A stretch of 5,458 nt of DNA from an uncultured Acidobacteriota bacterium. Its GTDB lineage: Bacteria > Acidobacteriota > Blastocatellia > Pyrinomonadales > Pyrinomonadaceae. Below the pieces are notes generated by a model. It was given only the letters and a program-made list of their open reading frames with translations. It was not told the origin of the DNA and did not search any database. The DNA lies in contig CAMLKY010000183.1 in the NCBI GenBank assembly GCA_946480545.1, positions 1-5,458 on the forward strand, read 5' to 3'. A program made the translations under genes and the position numbers. This document shows, one piece after another, positions 1-5,458 of the stretch. Each line of letters starts with the position of its first letter. Position 1 is the stretch's first letter.

Positions 1-959
1 ACATCGAGAACGAACTGCACGAACGGATCGTTTCGCAGCGGCCGGCCATATCGGCCCTGGCTCGTGCGATACGTCGGTCGCGCGCGGGATTGAAGAATCC
101 GAACAAGCCTGTCGGCTCCTTTCTGTTTCTAGGCCCGACCGGCGTCGGCAAGACCGAGGTCGCGAGGACGCTTGCCGAATATCTATTCGCATCCGAGCGT
201 GTGCTGATCCGATTCGACATGAGCGAGTTCATGGAGAAGCACGCCGTCGCGAAATTTATCGGCTCGCCTCCGGGCTACGTCGGACACGACGATGGCGGCC
301 AGTTGACCGAGAAGCTGCGTCGCTCGCCCTACTCTGTTGTGCTGTTTGACGAGATCGAGAAAGCCCATCCGGACCTTTTTAATCTGTTGCTGCAGGTCTT
401 TGACGATGGCGTCCTGACCGATGCGCAGGGCAATACGGTAGATTGCAAGCATGCGATCTTCATCATGACGTCGAACATCGGTGCCCGGACGATCCAAAAG
501 CGCGGGAATCTCGGGTTCCAGGCAGGCGGTGACGTATCAAGGGACAAGATGGAAGAGCAGGTAATGTCTCAGGTACGCCAGACCTTCGCCCCCGAGTTCA
601 TTAATCGTCTCGACGAGATAATAATCTTCGACGAGTTGTCCGACGCGGATCTGTCACAGATCATCGACCTTCAGGTGAAGGGCCTCAACAAGATCCTGGA
701 AGCCCGGAACCTGACGGTCCGCTTGACGGATGAAGCGCGGAACTGGCTCATCGAAAAGACTTGCTCTGACCGCAGCTATGGTGCGAGACCGTTGAAGCGA
801 GCTTTGCAGAAATATGTCGAGGACGAGCTATCCGAGGCGTTGATTCAGGGTGAGGTCGCCGGTGAGAGTGATGTAGAGATCATCTGCAGCGACGGAAAGC
901 TGTCTTTCAGACCGGTCGCAGCCGAGCAGATCGAAGCCGAGTTCTTCCACCAGGCTTAG
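1..959 (+). CDS. clpC: ATP-dependent Clp protease ATP-binding subunit ClpC, C-terminal part (5' end outside window)
   Basis: This is a Hsp100/Clp AAA+ unfoldase; hexamers thread substrates into the ClpP peptidase in the cytoplasm. The frame is open from base 3, so the start lies upstream; the TTG at 90 is an internal codon. What remains is the second AAA+ module and the C-terminal domain. Visible motifs are Walker A GPTGVGKT (132-155), pore loop GYVG (273-284), Walker B LFDEIEKAH with Asp-Glu at 348-353, sensor-1 region MTSNIGA, arginine finger in FINRLDE (Arg at 606-608), and sensor-2 GARPLKRA (Arg at 786-788). A Leu-Gly-Phe tripeptide (510-518) lies just after sensor 1, where ClpA/ClpC carry the ClpP-docking loop and ClpB does not; this is the main reason to call ClpC rather than ClpB. 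All ATPase residues are intact. The N-terminal repeats, first AAA+ module and middle domain cannot be seen. It ends 25 bases before a strong terminator, so it closes its transcription unit. Confidence 0.9.
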   Translation, partial: IENELHERIVSQRPAISALARAIRRSRAGLKNPNKPVGSFLFLGPTGVGKTEVARTLAEYLFASERVLIRFDMSEFMEKHAVAKFIGSPPGYVGHDDGGQLTEKLRRSPYSVVLFDEIEKAHPDLFNLLLQVFDDGVLTDAQGNTVDCKHAIFIMTSNIGARTIQKRGNLGFQAGGDVSRDKMEEQVMSQVRQTFAPEFINRLDEIIIFDELSDADLSQIIDLQVKGLNKILEARNLTVRLTDEARNWLIEKTCSDRSYGARPLKRALQKYVEDELSEALIQGEVAGESDVEIICSDGKLSFRPVAAEQIEAEFFHQA

Positions 960-983
960 AGGTATCGAAGGTTATTAAATCCC

Positions 984-1029
984 AAAGGTGTGTGCCCGTT
1001 CGGCCCGGGCACGCACCTTTTTTGTTTTT
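984..1029 (+). terminator. Intrinsic terminator after clpC
   Basis: Arms 984-998 and 1006-1020 pair over 15 positions with a single T-G wobble, closing a 7-base loop. The stem is GC-rich in its upper part and is followed by a run of T interrupted by one G (to 1029). It lies 25 bases after the clpC stop and should end the clpC transcript, isolating bamA from it. Confidence 0.92.
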
Positions 1030-1048
1030 CAGGCTTCGCCTGTATAAT
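1030..1048 (+). promoter_or_regulatory. Perfect inverted repeat abutting a consensus TATAAT box (candidate bamA promoter/operator)
   Basis: CAGGC-TTC-GCCTG (1030-1042) is a perfect 5-base inverted repeat, directly followed by TATAAT (1043-1048), an exact sigma70-type -10 hexamer. The -35 side is poor: the best nearby match, TTGTTT at 1022-1027, is only 15 bases away and lies in the terminator T tract. If used, transcription would start near 1055 and give bamA a leader of about 180 bases. The repeat sits where it could act as an operator, but it is short and may simply be a small hairpin. The hexamer and repeat are seen; the function is inferred. Confidence 0.3.
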
Positions 1049-1079
1049 TCCGAAGTTTGTCGGCAGCCTCCAAAGCAAC

Positions 1080-1108
1080 CACTTTTTGGTTCATCGAATC
1101 CAAAAGTG
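1080..1108 (+). repeat. Inverted repeat / hairpin upstream of bamA
   Basis: Arms of 13 bases (1080-1092 and 1096-1108) flank the 3-base loop ATC. Twelve of 13 positions pair, one of them G-T, with one T-C mismatch at 1087/1101. No T tract follows, so it is not an intrinsic terminator. Depending on which promoter is active, it is either a structure in the bamA 5' leader or an upstream protein-binding palindrome ending 16 bases before the candidate -35 at 1125. Confidence 0.6.
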
Positions 1109-1124
1109 AGTAAAAATTCCGACA

Positions 1125-1153
1125 TTGAAAAGCCGCAAATATTTGTTTATTCT
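1125..1153 (+). promoter_or_regulatory. Candidate sigma70-type promoter for bamA
   Basis: TTGAAA (1125-1130, 5 of 6 to the -35 consensus), a 17-base spacer, then TATTCT (1148-1153, 4 of 6 to the -10 consensus), in an AT-rich stretch. The expected start near 1160 would give a leader of roughly 75 bases before the bamA ATG. Because a terminator separates bamA from clpC, bamA needs a promoter in this spacer; this one and the TATAAT at 1043 are the two best candidates. Confidence 0.4.
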
Positions 1154-1236
1154 ATCGTTTTCGATTTTCAGACATAGCGGCTGCCAGGCTTTCCCCAGGC
1201 TCATTAAATCGCTTTAGTCAGGGACATTTTGTTTTT

Positions 1237-4200
1237 ATGCAGAGAATCACCGCGTTCGGGCTTGCAGTATTAAGTTTCGTGCTGGTCGCGGGCCTGGTGC
1301 CCGGGAAAGCCGAAAGTATCTCGAACGTTTCCTCGGCCGTTGCTCCCGCAGCTCAACAGATCGTCGAATCGGTTGATATTTCGGGCAATCGTCGTCTTCG
1401 TGACGAGGATCTTCTTTATTACATCAAAACGCGTGCAGGCGACGTCTACGACCCGGCCGCCCTGGAACGAGATCTGAGAGAGCTTCTCTCGCTGAACTTC
1501 TTCGACAAGACCGCGACCCGGGTCTTAACGACGGACGGAGCTCGCGGCGGTGTCAACGTAATTTTCGAGGTCCGGGAGCTTCCGATCGTTCGCGACCTAC
1601 AGTTCACCGGCCTGGAGGCAGTTCAGGAATCGGACGTCTTGAAAGCGTTTCGCGAGCAGCGTGTCGGAATATCGAAGGAAGCTGTTTACGATCCCGTGAA
1701 GGCACGAAATGCCACCCGCATCCTCCGTGAGCTGCTGGCATCGAAGGGTTACCCGAACGCGACGGTCAATATCAAGGAAGAGGAGGTCTCTGCCACCTCC
1801 GTCGCCATCACGTTCGAGATCGACCAGGGAAATCGCTCGCGTATCGTCGATATCCAGTTTGAGGGTAACCAGAACTTTAGCGACGGTGAGCTCCGCGGGG
1901 CCCTGCAGCTCGTTAAGGAAACAGGGCTGATCTCAAGGTTCAAAGGGCAGGACATTCTCGATCTAAGAAAGCTTCAATACGACCTTCAGCGTAACGTCCG
2001 GTCGTACATGTTCTCGAAAGGCTACTTTCAGGCGCGGCTCGGCGATCCGGTCGTCGAGGGCCTGGGCTTGAAACGTACCGACTTCATTCCGCTCATCACG
2101 CTCCCGCTGCCGCTCATTTCTTCGAAGGACGACACGCTTCGAATCACGATCCCGGTGACGGAAGGCAAGATCTTTCGTGTGGGTCAGCTCAAGGTCGAAG
2201 GTAACTCGATCTTTTCCGAGCAGCAGATCCTCTCTTATGTCGGCTTAAAGACCGGCGAGATCGCGGACGGCAAGCGCCTTCAGGATGCGGTGTATGAGGA
2301 ACTGAAGAATGTCTATGGACAGCAGGGATTTGTACAGTACAACGCCGAGTTCGAGCCGGAGTTTCACGATAATCCCTCGAATCCGAATGAAGGCGTTGTC
2401 GACATCACCATCACTATCGACGAAGGTAAACAGTTCACGCTGCGAAGACTCGAGTTCACCGGCAACACGTTCACGCGCGACCGGGTGATGCGTCGTGAGT
2501 TCCTGATCAACGAAGGCGACATCTATAACTCGCGGTTTCTCGATATCTCGATCGCCCGCTTGAACCAGACCCAGTATTTCGACCCGATCGATAAAGAGCA
2601 GGACGTCGAGATCCGGACCGATGAAGAGCAGGGCGACGTCGATCTGATCGTTAAGATCAAGGAAAAGGGCCGCCAGCAGATATCGTTCAACGGCGGCGTG
2701 TCGGGTATCGGAGGTTCTTTCTTCGGACTCGAATACTCGACGAACAACCTCGCCGGACGGGGTGAGGTGCTGTCTTGCTCGCTCGGTGCGGGTAATCGTC
2801 AGCAGAGCCTCCAGTTCACATATCAGGAGCCGTACTTTCGTGATCGTCCGATCTCGGTCGGCGTATCGCTGTTCGCATCGCGATATAAGTTCTTCGGTGA
2901 AGGAACTTTCCTCACCCAGAACACCGATGTCCTGACGGACCTCTTCAACCCGCTCGGCCAGATCCTGACCGATGATGCAAACCTGTTCACGCAGACCACG
3001 CTCGGCGGTAACGTGTTCGCAACGGCTCCGCTTTCAGAGCTCTTTTTCAAGAAGCGGCGCTTCACGCAGTTTTCACGCGTAGGTCTTACGTATCAATTCT
3101 CGGCGACATCGATCACCGATCCGCCGATCAACGAATCTGAGGATCCGACTGCCCGCATCCCGGTCATTTACGAGCAGCCGAATATCCTGACGAGCCGAGT
3201 CACGGCCTCATTCGTCTACGATACGCGGCGGCCGGCGGCAAATGGTATCGATACCGTGGGCGGATCGCAGCTCGCAATGTCGTTCGCTTTCGCTGGTCTC
3301 GGCGGTGATGTCCGCACGTACCAGCCGAATATAAGCTATTCGCGGTACATGCCGATCCGGCGCCGAAACTCGCGGAATCCGGAGGTCTTCGCATTCCGCG
3401 TTCAGGCCGGAACGATCGGTGCGTTCGCCGTCAACGACAAGATCAGAAACGCGAACTCGATCGCATTCGTGGGCGGCGTTCCGGTTTACGAACGGTACTT
3501 TCTGGGAAGCGAGAATGACATCCGCGGTTACAACTCGCGTGCGATCGGGCCGATCGCTCCGTTCGACACTTATGTGACGGCAAGAAACGTTTCGGTCTCG
3601 ACGACCCTTTCGGGATCGACAGTAACACCGCTGATCATGGACCCGCGGACCCGCGACGAGATCGCGGCGCTCGGCTTGCTCACCGGCCCCGATGGCCCCA
3701 ACGCGGCCCTGCTTAGCCGCAACTTCCGCTTTATTGGCGGCGATACGCAGCTTCTTGGCAACTTCGAGTACCGTATGCCGATCTTCGGACCGGCTACGCT
3801 CGCGTTCTTTGCCGATGTCGGCAGCGTGTTCAATCTCCGGAGCACCGGAACCCAGCGGATCAACAGCGAATTCCTTGCGGACGACACGTTTATCGGCCCA
3901 GGCCGTTTGTCGCAGCTCGTCCTTGCGAATAACCCCGAGATCGACACACGTCTGAGCTCATTCATCCCGGGCCTTATGTACTTCGCACCGGGTGACCGCA
4001 TTCTGAGCGCGAGCGACTTCCGGACGATGTGTAACCTCATGGGCGGGCTTTGTCCGTTCGTGAGACTCCCGGACGGTGTTCAGCCTGTATTTCTCCGTGG
4101 CGAAGTCCAGCAGAACTCGCTGCTTCGAGTAGACGACGCGGCTTTCAATAAGCTCCGCGACTTTAAGTCGAGCGTGGGTGTCGAGCTCCGGGTCCAGGTC

Positions 4201-4338
4201 CCGATCGTGAACGTGCCGTTCCGTCTGATCTATTACTACAATCCGAACGCGAAACTCGGATTTACCGAGGAGCTTCCGGGTATTTTCCTGCCCGGCAAAC
4301 GCAGCGGGTTACGCTTTACTGTGGGCCGTACATTCTAG
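1237..4338 (+). CDS. bamA: Outer-membrane protein assembly factor BamA (Omp85 family)
   Basis: BamA is the core outer-membrane protein insertase. The 1033-residue product begins with a Sec signal peptide (hydrophobic residues about 5-22, likely cleavage after Ala25 in GKA-ES). Five POTRA repeats follow at about 42-113, 114-197, 198-310, 311-397 and 398-478, each with the typical pattern of a strand, an FxGN-like turn, two helices and a closing strand ending in D/T-E-G or similar. The Omp85 barrel runs from about 480 to the end. The family-defining loop-6 motif is IRGY (residues 762-765, bases 3520-3531), and the protein ends in an aromatic beta-signal, GLRFTVGRTF. At 1033 residues it is well above E. 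coli BamA (810); the excess lies in a proline-rich stretch in POTRA3 (about 280-298) and in barrel loops, chiefly 868-977 with Cys932 and Cys939. The ATG has only a weak AGGGA (1220-1224), 12 bases upstream. No BamB-E lipoprotein gene is in the window. Confidence 0.96.
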   Translation: MQRITAFGLAVLSFVLVAGLVPGKAESISNVSSAVAPAAQQIVESVDISGNRRLRDEDLLYYIKTRAGDVYDPAALERDLRELLSLNFFDKTATRVLTTDGARGGVNVIFEVRELPIVRDLQFTGLEAVQESDVLKAFREQRVGISKEAVYDPVKARNATRILRELLASKGYPNATVNIKEEEVSATSVAITFEIDQGNRSRIVDIQFEGNQNFSDGELRGALQLVKETGLISRFKGQDILDLRKLQYDLQRNVRSYMFSKGYFQARLGDPVVEGLGLKRTDFIPLITLPLPLISSKDDTLRITIPVTEGKIFRVGQLKVEGNSIFSEQQILSYVGLKTGEIADGKRLQDAVYEELKNVYGQQGFVQYNAEFEPEFHDNPSNPNEGVVDITITIDEGKQFTLRRLEFTGNTFTRDRVMRREFLINEGDIYNSRFLDISIARLNQTQYFDPIDKEQDVEIRTDEEQGDVDLIVKIKEKGRQQISFNGGVSGIGGSFFGLEYSTNNLAGRGEVLSCSLGAGNRQQSLQFTYQEPYFRDRPISVGVSLFASRYKFFGEGTFLTQNTDVLTDLFNPLGQILTDDANLFTQTTLGGNVFATAPLSELFFKKRRFTQFSRVGLTYQFSATSITDPPINESEDPTARIPVIYEQPNILTSRVTASFVYDTRRPAANGIDTVGGSQLAMSFAFAGLGGDVRTYQPNISYSRYMPIRRRNSRNPEVFAFRVQAGTIGAFAVNDKIRNANSIAFVGGVPVYERYFLGSENDIRGYNSRAIGPIAPFDTYVTARNVSVSTTLSGSTVTPLIMDPRTRDEIAALGLLTGPDGPNAALLSRNFRFIGGDTQLLGNFEYRMPIFGPATLAFFADVGSVFNLRSTGTQRINSEFLADDTFIGPGRLSQLVLANNPEIDTRLSSFIPGLMYFAPGDRILSASDFRTMCNLMGGLCPFVRLPDGVQPVFLRGEVQQNSLLRVDDAAFNKLRDFKSSVGVELRVQVPIVNVPFRLIYYYNPNAKLGFTEELPGIFLPGKRSGLRFTVGRTF

Positions 4339-4360
4339 GTTTTCGGAGCGGATGAGAAAA

Positions 4361-4389
4361 TTGACATCAATTGGGCTATAAACTACTAT
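4361..4389 (+). promoter_or_regulatory. Near-consensus promoter for the skp-like gene
   Basis: TTGACA (4361-4366) is an exact -35 hexamer, followed by a 17-base spacer and TACTAT (4384-4389, 4 of 6 to the -10 consensus). It starts 23 bases after the bamA stop. The expected start near 4396 gives a leader of about 110 bases. I see no convincing terminator between the bamA stop and this promoter, so read-through from bamA remains possible. The remaining spacer (4390-4490) is AT-rich with only weak short inverted repeats. Confidence 0.6.
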
Positions 4390-4490
4390 GTGTTTTCTTT
4401 CATAAGCTGCTACCGCAGGCAACAGTTTTGAGAAAAATAGTTTCAAAGATATAGTCACAACCCGAAACCAACTCAGGTTCACAAGTTTTT

Positions 4491-4496
4491 AAGGAG
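4491..4496 (+). promoter_or_regulatory. Shine-Dalgarno site of the skp-like gene
   Basis: AAGGAG lies 11 bases before the ATG at 4508. The match is strong and the spacing slightly long. It supports this ATG as the start and contrasts with the weak sites in front of bamA and fabZ, suggesting efficient translation of this chaperone. Confidence 0.75.
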
Positions 4497-4507
4497 CATT
4501 ACATAAA

Positions 4508-5122
4508 ATGAGAAGATTTAGTTTGATCGCCGTTAGCTTTATTTTTGCGGCGGTAATGGCGGTATCGGCTTTCGGCCAGGTTCCGGCCCAGCCCGCACCG
4601 TTCCGAATGGCGGTCATCGATAGCGAGGCGTTTGCTGCACAGACCGGCGGCATCACCCGCTACGCCGCTGCCTTGAAGGCACTCGAGACAGAGTTTGCAC
4701 CGCTCGAGACCGAGATCAAGGGAATGGTTACGAAATATCAGGCGCTCGGTGCCGAGATTAAGAAGCTTCAGGACCAGGCCGCCGCCGGAACTGTTCCCAT
4801 CGACCAGAAGGCCGCACAGGCTAAGGTCGAGGAATATCAAAATCTCGAGGTCGCCATTAAGCGGAAGCAGGAAGACGGTAAGAACCGTGCAGCTCGTCGT
4901 GAGCCTCAGGTGATGGGACCGATCCGACAGGAGATCGGACGTGCCCTGCAGGAATATGCTAAGTCGAAGGGTTATGCTTTGATCCTCGATGCCGCTAAGC
5001 TCGATGGTGCCGGTTTGATCCTTGCGTTCGACGAGACGAAGATCGATGCAACGAAAGATTTCATCACGTACTTCAATGCTCGTCCGGCGACGACCGCTTC
5101 GACGGCCGCTCCCGCGCGTTAA
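4508..5122 (+). CDS. skp: OmpH/Skp-family periplasmic chaperone
   Basis: Skp/OmpH proteins form trimeric jellyfish-like cages that hold unfolded outer-membrane proteins between the Sec translocon and BamA. The 204-residue product has a clear signal peptide (Arg2-Arg3, hydrophobic 4-20, likely cleavage after Gly23 in AFG-Q). The strand FRMAVIDSEAF (about 32-42) matches the family's opening VVD-type strand. A long charged, heptad-like helical region (about 50-150), interrupted near 91-99 by a Gly/Pro turn (AAAGTVPID), forms the coiled-coil arm. It returns to the body at YALILDAAKLDGAGLILAF (156-174) and a terminal helix (about 180-190), followed by an Ala/Thr/Pro tail (191-204). It is longer than E. 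coli Skp (about 160 residues with signal). Position between bamA and fabZ is the classic skp position and supports the call. Sequence similarity in this family is low, so the family is more certain than exact functional equivalence. Confidence 0.87.
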   Translation: MRRFSLIAVSFIFAAVMAVSAFGQVPAQPAPFRMAVIDSEAFAAQTGGITRYAAALKALETEFAPLETEIKGMVTKYQALGAEIKKLQDQAAAGTVPIDQKAAQAKVEEYQNLEVAIKRKQEDGKNRAARREPQVMGPIRQEIGRALQEYAKSKGYALILDAAKLDGAGLILAFDETKIDATKDFITYFNARPATTASTAAPAR

Positions 5123-5141
5123 TATCTCCAGCAGTTTTTTC

Positions 5142-5188
5142 AGTCAGCAGCCGGTTGAAGTTTTATCTTCTGCTGGCTGCTGACTTTT
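5142..5188 (+). terminator. Intrinsic terminator between the skp-like gene and fabZ
   Basis: Arms 5142-5160 and 5167-5185 pair over 19 positions with one T-T mismatch and two G-T wobbles. The outer 11 pairs are perfect, and the loop is TTTTAT. The 3' arm runs into TTTT (5185-5188), then AG and more T. The T tract is short, but the hairpin is very stable. It starts 20 bases after the skp stop and ends 20 bases before the fabZ ATG, so it could terminate or attenuate transcription into fabZ. Confidence 0.8.
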
Positions 5189-5207
5189 AGTATTTGCAGA
5201 TAAGCCG

Positions 5208-5458
5208 ATGACAATCTACGACTCGCGTGCAATAAAGGATATCCTTCCGCATCGCTATCCATTTCTGCTGGTGGACAAGATAATCGAGCTGGAGCCGCGC
5301 GTCCGCATCGTCGGCATTAAGCAGGTCACGATCAACGAGCCCTTCTTTGCCGGCCACTTTCCCGAAGCACCGGTGATGCCGGGCGTGCTCCAGATCGAGG
5401 CCCTGGCCCAGGTCGGAGCGATCCTCGCCTTGCGGGAGTTCGAGGATCGTGACGAAAA
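5208..5458 (+). CDS. fabZ: 3-hydroxyacyl-ACP dehydratase FabZ, N-terminal part (3' end outside window)
   Basis: FabZ dehydrates (3R)-3-hydroxyacyl-ACP to trans-2-enoyl-ACP in type II fatty-acid elongation in the cytoplasm. The visible 83 codons contain the family hallmarks: the N-terminal [14 protein letters not shown] (residues 12-25), the catalytic histidine in [12 protein letters not shown] (His50), and the catalytic glutamate in [10 protein letters not shown] (Glu64). The hot-dog fold's central helix is under way when the window ends, still in frame. ATG 5208 is the only plausible start: the frame closes at TGA 5181-5183 with no ATG, GTG or TTG between. There is no clear Shine-Dalgarno; GATAAG just upstream is a poor match. 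The stop in frame upstream excludes an LpxC-FabZ fusion of the Bacteroidetes type. A terminator hairpin lies immediately upstream, and no good promoter is visible between it and the ATG, so expression may depend on read-through or a promoter inside skp. Confidence 0.95.
   Translation, partial: MTIYDSRAIKDILPHRYPFLLVDKIIELEPRVRIVGIKQVTINEPFFAGHFPEAPVMPGVLQIEALAQVGAILALREFEDRDE

Noticed and set aside
90..92. TTG as a start codon for the Clp gene
   Set aside because: The frame continues upstream to base 3 with family-typical sequence (AIRRSRAGLK), so this is an internal leucine.
1..959. ClpB instead of ClpC
   Set aside because: The Leu-Gly-Phe loop after sensor 1 fits ClpP-partner ATPases; ClpB lacks it. 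The missing N-terminal half would settle it fully.
1080..1108. tRNA T-arm remnant or attachment site (GGTTC...GAATCC)
   Set aside because: The loop length does not fit a 7-base T loop, there is no acceptor stem or CCA, and no integrase gene or flanking repeat is seen.
992..1177. Small + strand open frame of 61 codons after clpC
   Set aside because: It begins inside the terminator hairpin, covers its T tract and both candidate promoter regions, lacks a Shine-Dalgarno sequence and has no recognisable protein features.
3570..4040. 156-codon open frame on the minus strand inside bamA
   Set aside because: It lies wholly antisense to the conserved BamA barrel; its composition is what the GC-rich codons of the sense gene would produce, and no domain is visible.
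4340..4360. TTTTC...GAAAA hairpin as a bamA terminator
   Set aside because: Only five mostly A-T pairs with an 11-base loop and no T tract; too weak to call.
4377..4382. TATAAA as the -10 box of the skp promoter
   Set aside because: It lies only 10 bases from the TTGACA; TACTAT at 4384 has the correct 17-base spacing.
5165..5193. Promoter for fabZ overlapping the terminator (TAGTAT at 5188-5193)
   Set aside because: No acceptable -35 lies at the right distance, and the resulting leader would be only a few bases long.

Overview
The window looks like chromosomal DNA of a Gram-negative-type (diderm) bacterium outside the Proteobacteria. It carries the core outer-membrane assembly factor BamA and a Skp/OmpH-like periplasmic chaperone, next to a Clp ATPase of the ClpC type, which is typical of Firmicutes, Actinobacteria, Cyanobacteria and several deep diderm phyla rather than of enterics. 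Moderately GC-rich genes, AT-rich spacers and a large BamA would fit Acidobacteriota (perhaps Blastocatellia). That placement is inference from general resemblance and is not demonstrated.

Layout, all on the + strand: the 3' part of clpC (1-959); a strong intrinsic terminator (984-1029); an AT-rich spacer of about 200 bases with an inverted repeat beside a TATAAT box, a 13-nt-arm hairpin and a second candidate promoter; bamA (1237-4338); a 169-base spacer with a near-consensus promoter and a good Shine-Dalgarno sequence; an ompH/skp-family gene (4508-5122); a strong hairpin terminator (5142-5188); and the 5' part of fabZ (5208 to the window edge).

BamA, Skp and FabZ form a recognisable envelope-biogenesis neighbourhood. 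Skp-type chaperones hold unfolded outer-membrane proteins in the periplasm, BamA folds them into the outer membrane, and FabZ supplies the fatty-acid elongation cycle that feeds membrane lipid (and in many diderms lipid A) synthesis. Here lpxD, which separates skp and fabZ in Proteobacteria, is absent. The signals between the genes (promoter before skp, terminator before fabZ) suggest separate transcription units rather than one operon. ClpC, a protein-unfolding partner of ClpP, is isolated from the rest by its own terminator.

I see no mobile element, CRISPR array, RNA gene or clearly new biological system. The most interesting points are the two-hairpin leader in front of bamA, a very long cysteine-containing segment near the end of the BamA barrel, and the broken-up transcription of a normally co-transcribed cluster.
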